Positions 19,760-30,666 of a DNA stretch of 64,000 nucleotides are shown here, one piece after another. Source of the DNA: Nitzschia sp. DOCU1 (taxonomy: Eukaryota > Bacillariophyta > Bacillariophyceae > Bacillariales > Bacillariaceae); contig OX595991.1 of assembly GCA_951394045.1 (NCBI GenBank), positions 1-64,000 of the forward strand, given 5' to 3'. Positions within the stretch are counted from its first letter, which is position 1, and each line of letters opens with the position of its first letter. Under the pieces are notes generated by a model. The model made no database searches, was not told where the DNA came from, and was given only the letters and a program-made list of their open reading frames with translations. A program made the translations under genes and the position numbers.

Positions 19760-20089
19760 TGGATTCGCCAAAAGGTGGCGACGTGGCCGTTTTCGCTTTA
19801 GGATTGGTCAGAACAAACGAACATACACGAACATATTTCGGAAGAATACATGCGACGGAGAACAATATCATACAGTCAAAAGGCCGTGACTGCAACTCCG
19901 TGAACTACAGCGGAGAAGAGGGAGCAATCCGCAGCCCGACTCGAGACCTGCAACTGGCTATCTCGTTAGGCTCAACAACAGAACCGCAAGAAAGTAAACT
20001 CGATTTGTTCTATTTCTTTTGCCATAGTTCGTTTCTTTTGTTTTTCTTTCGTTCATCTGGTAGTAGTGGCGCGCAGTCGTAATTTCAAC
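19760..20089. other. Intergenic spacer between GH5 and E1 genes
   Basis: These 330 bp separate the start of the GH5 gene from the stop of the E1 gene, both on the minus strand. A T-rich tract lies at ~20005-20055. No gene is supported here. Confidence 0.5.
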
Positions 20090-23000
20090 CTACTTGGCAT
20101 CATCCACCCGCATGCGCTTGACTGCATGTTCTTCGTCCTCACCTTGACGGTCCAACGACAAAACGTACTTGAGACACGGCAAGTGAATGTCCACCTCGTC
20201 AACCATACAATGGACTCCCAACAACAAGTAGTCTCGTTTGCCATGGACGCGATCAAAGTACTCTTGATCTTTGCCGGCCTCGTCAGGTCGATACACATGC
20301 TCGTAGGCCTTGGAGACGGGACCCGTATAGATTTGCTCAAACGATTTCTTGGTCTTGTCTAGAGCGGCCTTGACATTGTTGATTTGACCTTCAAAGACTT
20401 TGCGCTGACCACTAGCCGGAGGCAACCGAGTCAACATTTGAACAGCCATACGAATCTGAGGCCACTGGGAGAAGACGCCTTCCGAGACATGCGGCTTACC
20501 CTGATCGTCGATGGAAATGTCCCACTCCAGCTTCTGTTGATCCAAAGCCGAATAAATGGCATTGTCACTGGCATCACCATACGCAAAGATGCGGTCAACG
20601 ACGACGCCGAAGCAACTTTGCACGTAGTTGACCAACTCTTCGACACTCATTTCTTGATTGGGGCCCGACGCTACCACAATCTTGTCCCACGAAGTAAACG
20701 ACGTGGGGGGCTCCTTCAAGCCCGTTTCAAGGGCGACAGGCGGATCCGGACTAAACGTAGTAAAGTTACCAGACCCCGCAGCCAGATTGATATTGGAGTT
20801 CAAGAACTTGTCCCGACCTTGCGATTCCAATCCCAAGACTAGCTTGCAAAATTCAATATCCACCAAACCACATACCATGGCAGTTGTCGTGGCCAAAGCA
20901 GGAATGATCCGACCGGCCGTCACCTTGACAGTATGGCGAGGTGACAATTTGATATCATAGTTCCATGCTCGTAGATTGGTAGCGACCGTCAAAAAGTCTA
21001 CATGGAAATTCGAATCGTCGTCTTTTTCAAAGTCATGCGGGAAGGCGTGTTTCAACTTAGCGGCATCCACATTGTACAGCTCCGCCTTGAGCTTTTCCGC
21101 ATCAGTGGCAGCATCGCCACCGCCTCCACCTCCACCAGCTGCTTCTTCATCGTTGTCACTCAAGTTGACAGCCGTACTAGGAGGCGCCCATTCGGGCTGC
21201 TCCAAGCGCAGTTCCTTGACAATGCCTTCAAACGTAGCCCGATCACGAACAGGATCCAAACCCCAGACGACGGCGTACATGTTGGAAGTACAATACAAAT
21301 ACTCCATAAGCTTCGGCCAGTCGTCCGAGCTATTCCAATCAATGGGACGTGGTCGACGTTTGGTGCCGGTCCAGAACTTGTTTCCTGAACTTGCTTCCAT
21401 GGCATCGGCCGAGTAGCATAGATTGAGGACCGACGTTCGAAAGTCTTGAAGCATGCGATCAAAGGCTACTCGAACACATGCTCCAAAGTCGACACCTTGC
21501 TTTTGCAACTCCAAATAGGAATGGATCGATTGCAAACTCTTGAGTTGTTCTCCTGGTTCCATGGCGTCGAGTTGTTCAAAAAAGCCAATAGGGTCCTTGC
21601 GAAAGGTTTCGTATTGATCGGGACCGAATTCAAAGTAATCCGAAAAGTAGGCTTGCTTGGCAAACTCGATGCAGTGCAATGGCAAGAACGGAAAGCTGCG
21701 CAGTGTACACATGGCGATTTGATTTTCATTCTCGTCGGATTCCTTTCCGTCATTATAAGTTGATGTCCGGAAAGGTAAAATGACTTCATGATTGCATTTC
21801 GTTCCTAGTGTTCCACTTTCGAGCAACGGTTTGGAATACAAGAGACATTGCTTGTCGGTATATTTGCGAGCCAGGACATTGTCCAAAGCATTCCAACAAA
21901 CGCTCAACTTTTCCCAAAAGTCATCGTCAAAGAAATCTTCTGTATCGGATCCAACCTTGCGTTCCAACGCTGTGATTTGTAGTTGTGGGTTCCATTCCTT
22001 CACGACGCGAGCACCACTGACGGATTTGGGAGATCCTACATCCTTGTCTCGAAACAGGAATTGGCGGGATAGATTGGAGACTTCAATCCGATCCATGTCA
22101 GTCACGTAGATGTGTCCTTGCTTGCCCGTAGCGACACCCATGAGTGCTAATCCCTTGAGATATTCACAACCCAGGGCTCCGCATCCAACCAAGAATACGG
22201 TTTGATTGGCCAACTTGGCTTGAAAGTCCTTGCCCAAAACAGCCATTTGGTAGTCGTAGCGCGATCCAAAGAGTGGTGAAATGTTGGATACATCCCTCGA
22301 CACCAAACAAGATTCATCGTGATGAATCCATTGTGCAATGGGAGTATACTTGCCCGTCTTTTTCAATACTTCCTGAGCTGCCGCGCCACCCAAAAAGGCA
22401 CAAAAGCCAGTCAGTTCAGCTGCAAACAACCGAGCAAAGTCTTGCAGACGAGCCTTGTCCAACTCGCGTGGTTCTCCCGTCGGGAAGCCATACATGACTT
22501 GTTGTGCCAAGCACTCACACGACTTGGTTTCTTGCCGTTCTTTTGAGATTGCTTCACATAATTCGATAAAGGCGTCGGCATCTTGTTGAGAATGTAATCG
22601 TGGCCAGTTCTGGAAACGACGATGCCATTCCAGCACAGAGGCAAACGCCAAATGGACGTCAATGCCTTTTCCGGCTTCCCAGTCTTCTCCTCGTAGCATT
22701 TGAGGTACAGCGGGGGCGGCACTTCCCATCAAAGTCTCTCGCAAACTCGAGTATTCCTTGTGAATGGGAGGTCGAACCTGCTGCATCAAGCCTCCCGCTT
22801 GATAGGACTGTAAATCTTGAATCGACATGCCTGTCGAGAGAACATTGGTTGAAGCTGCGCCATCTGGTTCTTCTTGCAAAATCACTGCCAACCGATTGAA
22901 CATGGTGATTGTGCGTACCGGCATTTTCTTGGTTGCCTCACTAGCATTCCATTCTGATTGATAGTGTTGAAATTGTTTTTCGAAATTCGCGACTACATTG

Positions 23001-23923
23001 GCCGTGGATTGCTTAAGAATCTCAGTAAAAGTGACATCGCGTGTATCCACTTTGGCAGCCGTAGGCGATTGAAAGGCAACGCGTTGCACCACGAATTGCT
23101 TGCCGTTCCAAGCTTCAAGGGGCGCTCTCAAGTCATCACATGTCACGATAGAACCATCGTCTAGTCCATGGTCGGATTGAGCGACTGTAATGATCAACAC
23201 AAATCGCTTGGTGGAACTTTGACGATTCAAGCCTTGAATCTGCAACAAGGGAGAAACCTGAGATTCTTCCAAAACCTCCATGTTGGAAATGGCGAGGAGC
23301 CTGGAAGGCTCTCCAAATTCATCCGTGATTTCATGACGCGGCCCGAAGTCGGAAAACAAACTCGACGTGACGCCATGGTTGCACGCTAAGACAAAGGCCA
23401 TGCCACGAGAGCGACAGTACTCGTTGACTTGATACAAGTCCAGCTCGGTCCCCGTGAGAATGCTCAGCGAGGTCACGACGACCACCGAATAGCCTCGTTC
23501 CGTGCCCGCCACGTTAGGATTTCCCAAGACCGTCCCGGCAGTCAAATCAGGGGCATCCACAACTTGCACCTTGCAAAAGGGATTGAGCGATTTCAATTCC
23601 GACACGCAGGCTTTAGCACGTGGGGTTTGCTGTGATACATGCCGCGGTGTCAAGTAAAAGTTTGTGCCTAAATCAGCCATGGTCGTCGGGGTGGGGTCCC
23701 ATACACTCAACGTTCCCACATTACTCAAAATTAGGTTCTTGGCAGTCTCGACGCCCACTCCCCCAAGCCCAACAATCAAAATGTTCAAGTCTTTGATTCG
23801 CCCCACGCTGTCGGCGCCAAACGCGGCCTTTTGCCGATCCAGGCGTTCGCTCTCTTCATCGACGCCTTCTTTCCAAGCACCGAGCCAGTCGCCCCAGGAG
23901 GTTATAGGCGGAGGGGGCGCCAT
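20090..23923 (-). CDS. UBA1: Ubiquitin-activating enzyme E1, 1277 aa
   Basis: The enzyme adenylates ubiquitin and passes it as a thioester to E2 enzymes. Both ThiF-like halves are present: the inactive half (ILIVGLGGVGVETAKN, residues ~48-63) and the active half with VGCGALGCEYLKG (~579-590) for ATP. The catalytic cysteine is Cys739 in AMCTLRSFP. The adenylation domain ends with AGRIIPALATTTA, followed by the ubiquitin-fold domain that binds E2. The protein is ~220 residues longer than the human enzyme. Part of the excess is a block within the C-terminal ubiquitin-fold region (about residues 1130-1235), and part is a Gly-rich loop (AAGGGGGGG). The ATG at 23923 begins MAPPPPITSW. No intron is needed. 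UBA6-like identity cannot be excluded. Confidence 0.93.
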   Translation of the reverse strand: MAPPPPITSWGDWLGAWKEGVDEESERLDRQKAAFGADSVGRIKDLNILIVGLGGVGVETAKNLILSNVGTLSVWDPTPTTMADLGTNFYLTPRHVSQQTPRAKACVSELKSLNPFCKVQVVDAPDLTAGTVLGNPNVAGTERGYSVVVVTSLSILTGTELDLYQVNEYCRSRGMAFVLACNHGVTSSLFSDFGPRHEITDEFGEPSRLLAISNMEVLEESQVSPLLQIQGLNRQSSTKRFVLIITVAQSDHGLDDGSIVTCDDLRAPLEAWNGKQFVVQRVAFQSPTAAKVDTRDVTFTEILKQSTANVVANFEKQFQHYQSEWNASEATKKMPVRTITMFNRLAVILQEEPDGAASTNVLSTGMSIQDLQSYQAGGLMQQVRPPIHKEYSSLRETLMGSAAPAVPQMLRGEDWEAGKGIDVHLAFASVLEWHRRFQNWPRLHSQQDADAFIELCEAISKERQETKSCECLAQQVMYGFPTGEPRELDKARLQDFARLFAAELTGFCAFLGGAAAQEVLKKTGKYTPIAQWIHHDESCLVSRDVSNISPLFGSRYDYQMAVLGKDFQAKLANQTVFLVGCGALGCEYLKGLALMGVATGKQGHIYVTDMDRIEVSNLSRQFLFRDKDVGSPKSVSGARVVKEWNPQLQITALERKVGSDTEDFFDDDFWEKLSVCWNALDNVLARKYTDKQCLLYSKPLLESGTLGTKCNHEVILPFRTSTYNDGKESDENENQIAMCTLRSFPFLPLHCIEFAKQAYFSDYFEFGPDQYETFRKDPIGFFEQLDAMEPGEQLKSLQSIHSYLELQKQGVDFGACVRVAFDRMLQDFRTSVLNLCYSADAMEASSGNKFWTGTKRRPRPIDWNSSDDWPKLMEYLYCTSNMYAVVWGLDPVRDRATFEGIVKELRLEQPEWAPPSTAVNLSDNDEEAAGGGGGGGDAATDAEKLKAELYNVDAAKLKHAFPHDFEKDDDSNFHVDFLTVATNLRAWNYDIKLSPRHTVKVTAGRIIPALATTTAMVCGLVDIEFCKLVLGLESQGRDKFLNSNINLAAGSGNFTTFSPDPPVALETGLKEPPTSFTSWDKIVVASGPNQEMSVEELVNYVQSCFGVVVDRIFAYGDASDNAIYSALDQQKLEWDISIDDQGKPHVSEGVFSQWPQIRMAVQMLTRLPPASGQRKVFEGQINNVKAALDKTKKSFEQIYTGPVSKAYEHVYRPDEAGKDQEYFDRVHGKRDYLLLGVHCMVDEVDIHLPCLKYVLSLDRQGEDEEHAVKRMRVDDAK

Positions 23924-24331
23924 GTTCAGGATGACAATGATAATAAAGGAGCAACAAGAAGCTACAAGCAATAGAGATGTCAGACGGCAATCGTATCTAC
24001 GGCATCTACAACTCCTCTAACTGGTGTGGTGGTGGGAATGTGGTGGACGGTCATTTTCGTTTCCCGCCAAAAACATCCCGTACTGCGGTACGTGTGGAGG
24101 AGCCGACTAGTTGGAATGTTTCGATAGCGACCTCTCGCGTGTTCGATTAGCAACGTAACATGACTACTAGTATTTTTCGGCGTGGAAGGCTACTCTAGTC
24201 GTAGTTATCACTGTGTTCAATATTTGCAAAACCTTCCCATTCCACTCTTTGTATCGAAGAGAACGAAGCAAGCGACGGGCGCCACCGGAATCCGGAACAT
24301 CGCCAAGTGTCTTTGATGTAGCATCTGTTCT
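23924..24331. other. Intergenic spacer upstream of the E1 gene
   Basis: This stretch of 408 bp should contain the E1 promoter and the 3' end of the gene at 24332-25336. I see no ORF or repeat that I can support. Confidence 0.5.
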
Positions 24332-25336
24332 TCATTTTGAGCCTCGCAAAGCATTCAACTTCCTGTGGGCTCGATCTTCGATGTAAGGCTTGCCTTGTTC
24401 CGACGAGCTGTCATTGACGGCTTTATCGCTTGGAGTAAACGAACTCGATGAAGATTCCGACACGTCTTCGGTCGCCGACGTAAGGTCCTCGTCATTTTCT
24501 TCTAGCATTTTCTTTACATTCGCATCAGCTTGTCTCTCGCTCCGTTTGCTGGACGTGCCCCCACCTGTGCGCCCTTGCTTGGATCTTATTGTACGACTCT
24601 TGCGCTTGGAATTACTTTCGGTTCGTTGGTCATGCTCCCCAGACCCCGAAGCCACAGCCTCGCCTTGAAGCAGGCGCAAGGCCTGCACTAGCCATGGTTG
24701 CACCAGACGGTCCTCGCTATGACGGTAGTAGTTTCTAGTGGCTGCTGACATGAGATCCCGACGCAAGTCGTACATGACTTGCTTGCAGACTTCCAAACCC
24801 CGTGCAGCGGCTTCGTCTCGTGCCTCTCTTGAAAGCGCGAGCGAAGTAGCCGCAATGGCGACTGGATCCGCAATGGGTGCTCCAACAGAAGACTTTGCTT
24901 TCAACGCTTTTTCTATTTCTTCCTCCCACAGTCTTTCTTGTTGGACAAGCACCGACCCCCTTAACGTTGCAATCCGAATCTGCCGATCATCTTGGTTACC
25001 ACGGTTTAGATGAATGCCATAAACATTCATCAAAATGTCCCGATCTGCCTCTGGCATCTCATGGAGAGACATTTGAAGCCTAAAGTCCCGCCGTCTTATT
25101 CGGCGTATTTCTTCCGGAGAGTACCAGACTTGACCGATCTCAACGGTAGACAATTCATGAAGAGCAAACGTCTCCTGAATACGGATCGTTTCGAAAAAGG
25201 ATACGCTCTTCTTAGTGGCGACGTCCGTGGTGCGTTGCTGCCGCCTGCTTCGGCTGCTCTTATCTCTAGCTCGCGTTGTACGTTTACTAGAGCTGCTCCT
25301 TGTTCTAGATGCCCGTTTACTGCTTTCCTTGCCCAT
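24332..25336 (-). CDS. Hypothetical protein with VSF..WYS module, 334 aa
   Basis: The N-terminal ~40 residues are basic Ser/Arg-rich (SSSKRTTRARDKSSRSRRQQ), likely a nuclear signal. Residues ~43-90 carry a module beginning KKSVSFFETI and ending VWYSPEEIRRIRRRDF. I associate this type of module (VxF.., acidic/aromatic spacer, WYSxxE) with many diatom proteins of unknown function. A helical region follows (residues ~95-230) with a segment, ALSREARDEAAARGLEVCKQ, that resembles the SREAR-type stretch seen in such proteins. The C-terminal third is disordered, Ser/Glu-rich. A smaller gene at 29048-29626 carries two copies of a related module. Function unknown. Confidence 0.78.
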   Translation of the reverse strand: MGKESSKRASRTRSSSSKRTTRARDKSSRSRRQQRTTDVATKKSVSFFETIRIQETFALHELSTVEIGQVWYSPEEIRRIRRRDFRLQMSLHEMPEADRDILMNVYGIHLNRGNQDDRQIRIATLRGSVLVQQERLWEEEIEKALKAKSSVGAPIADPVAIAATSLALSREARDEAAARGLEVCKQVMYDLRRDLMSAATRNYYRHSEDRLVQPWLVQALRLLQGEAVASGSGEHDQRTESNSKRKSRTIRSKQGRTGGGTSSKRSERQADANVKKMLEENDEDLTSATEDVSESSSSSFTPSDKAVNDSSSEQGKPYIEDRAHRKLNALRGSK

Positions 25337-26186
25337 GGTGATTGCTGCTAGTCACAACATCGACGATGTAAAAGGGGAGAAAGGAAATGGGAACGTAACG
25401 AACTCAGCGCAATTTTCAGTGGACGAAAGCCACTACCGTTTTCAGTTTTGCCGTGGTGAAACAGAACCTTGGTGGGCAGCATGGCGCGTAGTGCTAATAA
25501 CTCCGAATCTGTCGCACGTCACCAGGGGCATATTATGATTGGACGCATTAGATAGTGTCGCTATCAAAGATGGACTTTCCTCCCTTCTTTTCATGTCCAG
25601 TGCGGGGTTATGTAATTCAGAACTTAGGCCCAAAATACCTGGTGAGTCTCACCACCCACCAGCACCATGATAACCATGTCCGGCAGTCGAAAATGCAAAA
25701 ATGGGTAGCGCCACTTTGACTCCCTAGGTAATGATGCGTATTTGTGCCCTGTCTGTCGGAAGACTCGTAGCAATACTTAGTATCATATGCTAACGGTACT
25801 TCTACTCTCTAGAGTAGATACCGGTAGTAGAACATATCATAGGAAGGCGATTTCGTCCACAGTTTTTTGAACTGGTCGACATTAGTAATAGTATGATAAT
25901 ACAGCCAAGCCGAGCACCATATCTTAGAGCTGTACCGCCAGAGATTACTGTAAAGCGTGTCATGAATACCGGGTATCAGCATCCTTCATCATGTCGACTG
26001 TATTGCAGGCGAGTAAAACACCGAAGTTGCTAGAGCTGCTCCAATACTGAAGTTATGATGCATTCTTACGACAGTTTTGTTCTACTCTAGAGCGTGGCAG
26101 TCTTTTCTACTAACACGTACTCTCTACTAGATATTCGTTATATGTGTTCACAGCACGATGACAGTATGCCGTCGTCTACTGCCGGT
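25337..26186. other. Intergenic region, nothing supported
   Basis: About 850 bp lie between two minus-strand genes. They contain short palindromic words such as TCTAGAGTAGA and ACCGGTAG, and no ORF of credible composition. Confidence 0.5.
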
Positions 26187-27512
26187 CTAAGAATGCGCCA
26201 TTGCAGTGGCTGGGGCCGTCCTTTTGGACCGGAACAACCGAGGCACCCATTTTCGCTTCTTCGACATCGTAGAATTCGCTGTAGCTTTCCTAGCCGAATC
26301 GTCGATTGCCGCTTCTTCCGACGCGACTTCTTGAATGCTACTCAGAGATTGCAAAATCTCCATCTCCGATCGGGATGATCCATAGCGGAGTCCAAGCTTG
26401 CGCAGCATAGGTCTTAGATAGAAATCTGGCATATGATCTCGAAGAGCCCGAGGGACGCGAGCGACAAAGCGCTCGTACTTGGTTCGAGTATCGAATCCCT
26501 CTTCGTCCAATGGAAAATGATCGTCGTTCTCATGGCTCAATAGTTCCGCGTTCTGTATGCCGTTCTTGTATTTTGTCAATGTCAGTAGATCAGTGTCAGG
26601 GTCGTCTTCCTTGGTTCGCAACACAATTGCTCCGGAGTCGGTAATTTTGATGGGATCGATCAAGTGGCAAAAGCCAAAAATTTTGGGTGGTACGCAAGTC
26701 ACGACATCCTTGCCTTTGACTAGACGATACATTCGGCATTGTTTCGGGCCAAACTCCTGACGCTTGGCGTCAATAAGCTCCTTCATCGAATTGCAGCATG
26801 CTCGTGGACTGCCAGCTGTCACAATGACTAGACTATGAGGCATATCACGCCAATTGTACTCCAACATGAAATAACAGCCAGCCAAGGTTGCAATACCGGC
26901 GCCGAGAGAGTGACCCACCACATAAAGTTTTCGTGGTGGTTCAGACGGATGCAGGAGCGGGTCGACATGGCGCTTGACGTCTGGGAGAGCGGCCAAGAAA
27001 TTGTTGTAGAAGCCCGTGTGGACTCGAGGTTTGTAATTATCCCCATTGCAACAAAGCCCGTCCAATCCACTGCAGATTCCTGAGAACCCTTGGGCTAAGT
27101 CTTCTTCAATCTCCCAAGCCGAACTGGTAGTATTGAAATTGGCCAGCCAATCAAATGCCGAAGTGGTACAACGAAACGACACGACGATCATTTCATCATT
27201 GTGTGCGATGTATCCTTGGGTATCCAAAAAGTGGCCACCCTTGGTGACGCCACTGACATCCAACTCCCAATCTAACTGCAGCTTGTTCATATCTTCGTAC
27301 AAAATCTTGCTAAGTGGCTGGTGGGCTTGAGCTTCCGTACCTGTAATACATTTCAAAGCTTCCAAGTGCCATGGATTGGCCTTGCAGACATTTCGAAGGG
27401 TGTTGGGTTTGCAGTCGGTAATGGCTAGTTCGGCCAACATCATTCCAGTGCATACTTCAGTCAACGCTTCTCCCTCCAACGGGGCTTCGTACTTTCTCGA
27501 GTTTGTCGGCAT
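26187..27512 (-). CDS. Class-3 lipase (Lipase_3 family), 441 aa
   Basis: This alpha/beta-hydrolase lipase is predicted to cleave acylglycerols or related lipids. It has a lid-side block around TQGYIAHNDEMIVVSFRCTTS (~97-117). The nucleophile is Ser202 in VVGHSLGAG, a probable catalytic Asp269 lies in KGKDVVTCVPP and a probable His283 in FGFCHLI, in the order and context typical of Lipase_3 (sn1-specific diacylglycerol lipase-like). No clear signal peptide is seen. The C-terminal ~90 residues are basic and probably disordered. The ATG at 27512 gives MPTNSRKYEAP; a GTG further upstream was not used. Confidence 0.9.
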   Translation of the reverse strand: MPTNSRKYEAPLEGEALTEVCTGMMLAELAITDCKPNTLRNVCKANPWHLEALKCITGTEAQAHQPLSKILYEDMNKLQLDWELDVSGVTKGGHFLDTQGYIAHNDEMIVVSFRCTTSAFDWLANFNTTSSAWEIEEDLAQGFSGICSGLDGLCCNGDNYKPRVHTGFYNNFLAALPDVKRHVDPLLHPSEPPRKLYVVGHSLGAGIATLAGCYFMLEYNWRDMPHSLVIVTAGSPRACCNSMKELIDAKRQEFGPKQCRMYRLVKGKDVVTCVPPKIFGFCHLIDPIKITDSGAIVLRTKEDDPDTDLLTLTKYKNGIQNAELLSHENDDHFPLDEEGFDTRTKYERFVARVPRALRDHMPDFYLRPMLRKLGLRYGSSRSEMEILQSLSSIQEVASEEAAIDDSARKATANSTMSKKRKWVPRLFRSKRTAPATAMAHS

Positions 27513-29047
27513 AATGCAGATAGGGCAATGCACGAAATAAGAATCAGTCGTCCAGCACTACAACTAGAACGAGAAGAGTTATTTCCAAACCAAGGACGGG
27601 AACTGTCGCTTGTTTGTTCCGAACACCGGGCAACTAGTTGAATGAGTGTTGAGACCAACGACAAGAGCTGTCCATTGCTTCGTTGCGTTCAGACAAACGG
27701 GCGATGGCAGTTGAATGAGTGATGGCTATCGTTCGCAGTGCGAAAGAGATAGTGTTATGCGGAATTGCAAGGTCGACGGGCGCGATCGACCTCGCCAACG
27801 GTCGCGATTCCATTAAATACCATAGTCGACCACCTACTTAACACTATCGCTTTCATGTGCATTGGACTGCTTTCATGAAAAACGTATCACTGCCTGTACG
27901 ATACATGGCTACTCCTCTACCTAGGACCAAAGATATCCTGCCACGTCAATGACAACCACCGAGCGCGCCCATCCCCCGGTGCTCAACCTCACAATTTGGG
28001 CGGCATCAACGTCGTTGACAATCGATGTCAATGTAGATGTCAATGTTTGTCACAATGAATATATGTATTGAGATGCCATTCCGTTTGAAAAGCATACAAA
28101 CTTTCAGAGTAACGCACTCAGTATGAATAAATTCAAACCTATTCTCCATCTTGTCTTTGACGGCGATGATTGGCGCAAAGTGATAGATAGAATGTTTTTC
28201 CAATCGTGAAAACGACATGATCATTTTATCTTCCAACAATTCTTCCGGCTTTACTACACGTGGATAATTCACCATGTCAGAGAACGAACTTTGCTGTGTC
28301 ACCAAGACTAGCTAGGTGGCCCGCACGACAAAAATGTGGCGAAACTACCACCGGTAGGCGACGTTTTCTTGACAACCATGTCATTGATATCGTCGATGTG
28401 GCAGCGTCACGCAGCAGTTGCACGTCTTGGTCAGCCTTTCAATACGATTGCTGTCACTACTACCCCGGCGAACCAGTCCCTCCTTGCCAAGAGCTTCTAG
28501 CATCAAAGGCTTGGATGCGACAGCTAGTTGCCGTGTAGTTATCTAAGTAGCACTCTTCTACTAGCTAGACAAAACTAGACATTGCAAACAACTTTTGCTG
28601 AATGTTTCAATAACGTATTCTACTAGAGTTTCGCCGCAGCCTTGGTTTAAGCTTTGCTGTAGCTTGCGGCAAGCGTACTACTAGTGTGTTGGAAGGCACC
28701 GATTTGCCTGGGTTAGCGTAACTCGTGGCTTGGTCCTTCCAATGGGTGGGGGGTCGCGGGGGTGCATCGTAGTTTTAACAGTAGTATCGAGGCCCCTGCA
28801 TCATGATTATCATTGTCGTCTCTGCACCAAGAGTGCAGTAACTATCTGTACAGAAAGTGGTCGAGCAACGGCCATCATAGCAATATACAACAAGTTTCAG
28901 GAACAAGAAGTGGTTGGTGTTCTTTTACAAACGGTGGTTGAGCGATTCGACGAATTCATCCAAGAATCTAACGAGCAACAAGACAAGAGGAGTTTCGTGA
29001 GGACATGCATCAGGTTTTCTCAGGATCCCAAGTTTCACTGTTGCTGC
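27513..29047. other. Intergenic region with one possible remnant
   Basis: Apart from the weak ORF at 28006-28275 (listed separately) I see no gene in this 1.5-kb stretch. The region 28540-28740 is AT-rich with CTAG words. Confidence 0.45.
28006..28275 (-). CDS. Possible small hypothetical protein or gene remnant, 89 aa
   Basis: From ATG 28275 the frame gives MVNYPRVVKPEELLEDKMI and then SFSRLEKHSIYHFAPIIAVKD. Codon choice and residue mix look protein-like for about 65 residues, after which the sequence becomes Ile-rich repeats from an ATTGACATC-type tract. I recognise no family. It may be a real small gene, an exon or a relic. Confidence 0.25.
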   Translation of the reverse strand: MVNYPRVVKPEELLEDKMIMSFSRLEKHSIYHFAPIIAVKDKMENRFEFIHTECVTLKVCMLFKRNGISIHIFIVTNIDIYIDIDCQRR

Positions 29048-29626
29048 TTACCTTTGTAGTTCAGTCTCTGAGTAAAACAGATTTTGTTTAGCGTCCTTGT
29101 CGACATCTGGAATAGAGGTAACTTGGCTTACAACCTCTCGGGCAAAGCTAACTTTGCGGGTGCGATCCCTGCCTGTGACAAAGCCAATCTTGAAATCCAA
29201 ATAGTCCACATCGGAATAGTACAAGTAGTACTTGTCACTGGCCGTAGTAGCTGGCCTTGTATGAACCTCTGTGACGAGTTGTTTGGCGAAAGATACCGAC
29301 TTGACGCTGCTACGAAGAGGAAAATCTTCTTCCTCGTACGAAACATCTGTGGACGAAACTATCGAGAGAGTTTCATCGTCATCCGAGTCACAAAAGGACT
29401 CTACCAGCATCTTTGATAGATTCTTGGCATTAACTTGCGTCTCGGCGGCAGAGAAAAGGCATTCTTGCAGATACGAAATCAATCCCGAGCGCGATGCAGT
29501 TGTATCCTCGTTCAGGCGTTGCTTCGGCAAAGTATCATGGCTAGGCGGCGCCAGGAGTCGGCGTTTGCTGTGAATGGCCGTCAGAGGAGTCAGGGGGCAT
29601 CCGAGAGTCTTTAGGGAAAAGTCCAT
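29048..29626 (-). CDS. Hypothetical protein with two VSFA..YYS modules, 192 aa
   Basis: The ATG-initiated frame encodes a protein whose C-terminal half is an internal duplication. The first copy starts SVSFAKQLVTEVHTRP and ends YLYYSDVDYLDFK; the second starts KVSFAREVVSQVTSIP and ends NLFYSETELQR at the C-terminus. Both fit the pattern VSFA-x2-(L/V)V-(S/T)-x-V, spacer, (Y/F)YS. The gene at 24332-25336 has a single longer relative of this module. The N-terminus is basic with Ser/Thr, and the middle is acidic (CDSDDDETLSIVSSTD). Function unknown; the module probably mediates binding rather than catalysis. Confidence 0.7.
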   Translation of the reverse strand: MDFSLKTLGCPLTPLTAIHSKRRLLAPPSHDTLPKQRLNEDTTASRSGLISYLQECLFSAAETQVNAKNLSKMLVESFCDSDDDETLSIVSSTDVSYEEEDFPLRSSVKSVSFAKQLVTEVHTRPATTASDKYYLYYSDVDYLDFKIGFVTGRDRTRKVSFAREVVSQVTSIPDVDKDAKQNLFYSETELQR

Positions 29627-30666
29627 GATGATTGCAAGAAGGATATGGTGAAGCTGTGATACAATCCAAAGATTTTGTGAATGGCGAAAAAGTTATGTCT
29701 TCGAAAGAGACAATCCAAGTGGCAATCCACATGCCTGGTTTGTTCTTCTTACCTCAAGGTGGGGTAGGTGGACGCAAAGTTCGTCCTCGCGACTGCCGCC
29801 ACTACGGCACGCTGCCATATGGCGCCGTCGGATCCGACTTCAAATTGATTGGCTCACAAGCCTTCTTGTCGGTGCCACGTATGTGAAAAATGGTTCTAAC
29901 CCGGAGGTATCTTTCGACGTGGCGAGGGCAACAGATGGATGTGACCAAAGTCCATAAATGTTTAATTGCGAAGCTTGGCAGAAGGAGTCTCGCTAGAACA
30001 ATGGAATCGTATTCTTCGTGATATGCCTTATAAGAACTTTATGCCCTTGCGAACAAAGTTTTGTCCGATCCAGAAGCCAATGCTATTTCGCCGAGACTCC
30101 GATGTTGTGCCTTCCACCTAGTTGAAGATACAGATTTGCTGTGAAAATTATCATATTCGTCGAGAGTTCTTTAGAAAAACGATAGCGCCGATCTTTCTTT
30201 GTGCCCACATTTTAACAACATCAACTTTTGTTCGAGCAAGTCGGAGGATTTTGGTCTTGTCAGGACCGGATTAGTCTTGGGCTCATCCATGTGCCTTCTT
30301 TCTACTCGATCCGTTCATTTCATGTGCTATCTCCTACGAACCCAAATGCGGCTAGCTACGTAGGTCGACCCTGCCCGACATCAACTACCGCAACAGAACA
30401 TAAGTAGAAGGATAGTAAGGGCCTTTCTCGCCACAATATGTCAATAGAAGAGGTGATGGGGCTCTATCTTTCAACCTTCTAAACGAAATGCTGGCACATT
30501 TGCAACCAAGAAGACATCTCATTCAAGAGCACAAATGCGTCATCATTCCAATACCAGCATTATGTAACCTTTTCGTGGGTCCGCTCTAGAAAAACTACGA
30601 TCAGAAACAAGATCGCCATCTTTTCCGATATCAATTGTTGTTCTTGTTGGCTTCATTGCCACATAT
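29627..30666. other. Divergent intergenic region
   Basis: About 1 kb lies between the divergent genes at 29048-29626 (minus) and 30667 (plus) and should hold both promoters. An 84-codon plus-strand ORF at 29632-29886 has no recognisable features and is not called. Confidence 0.5.
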
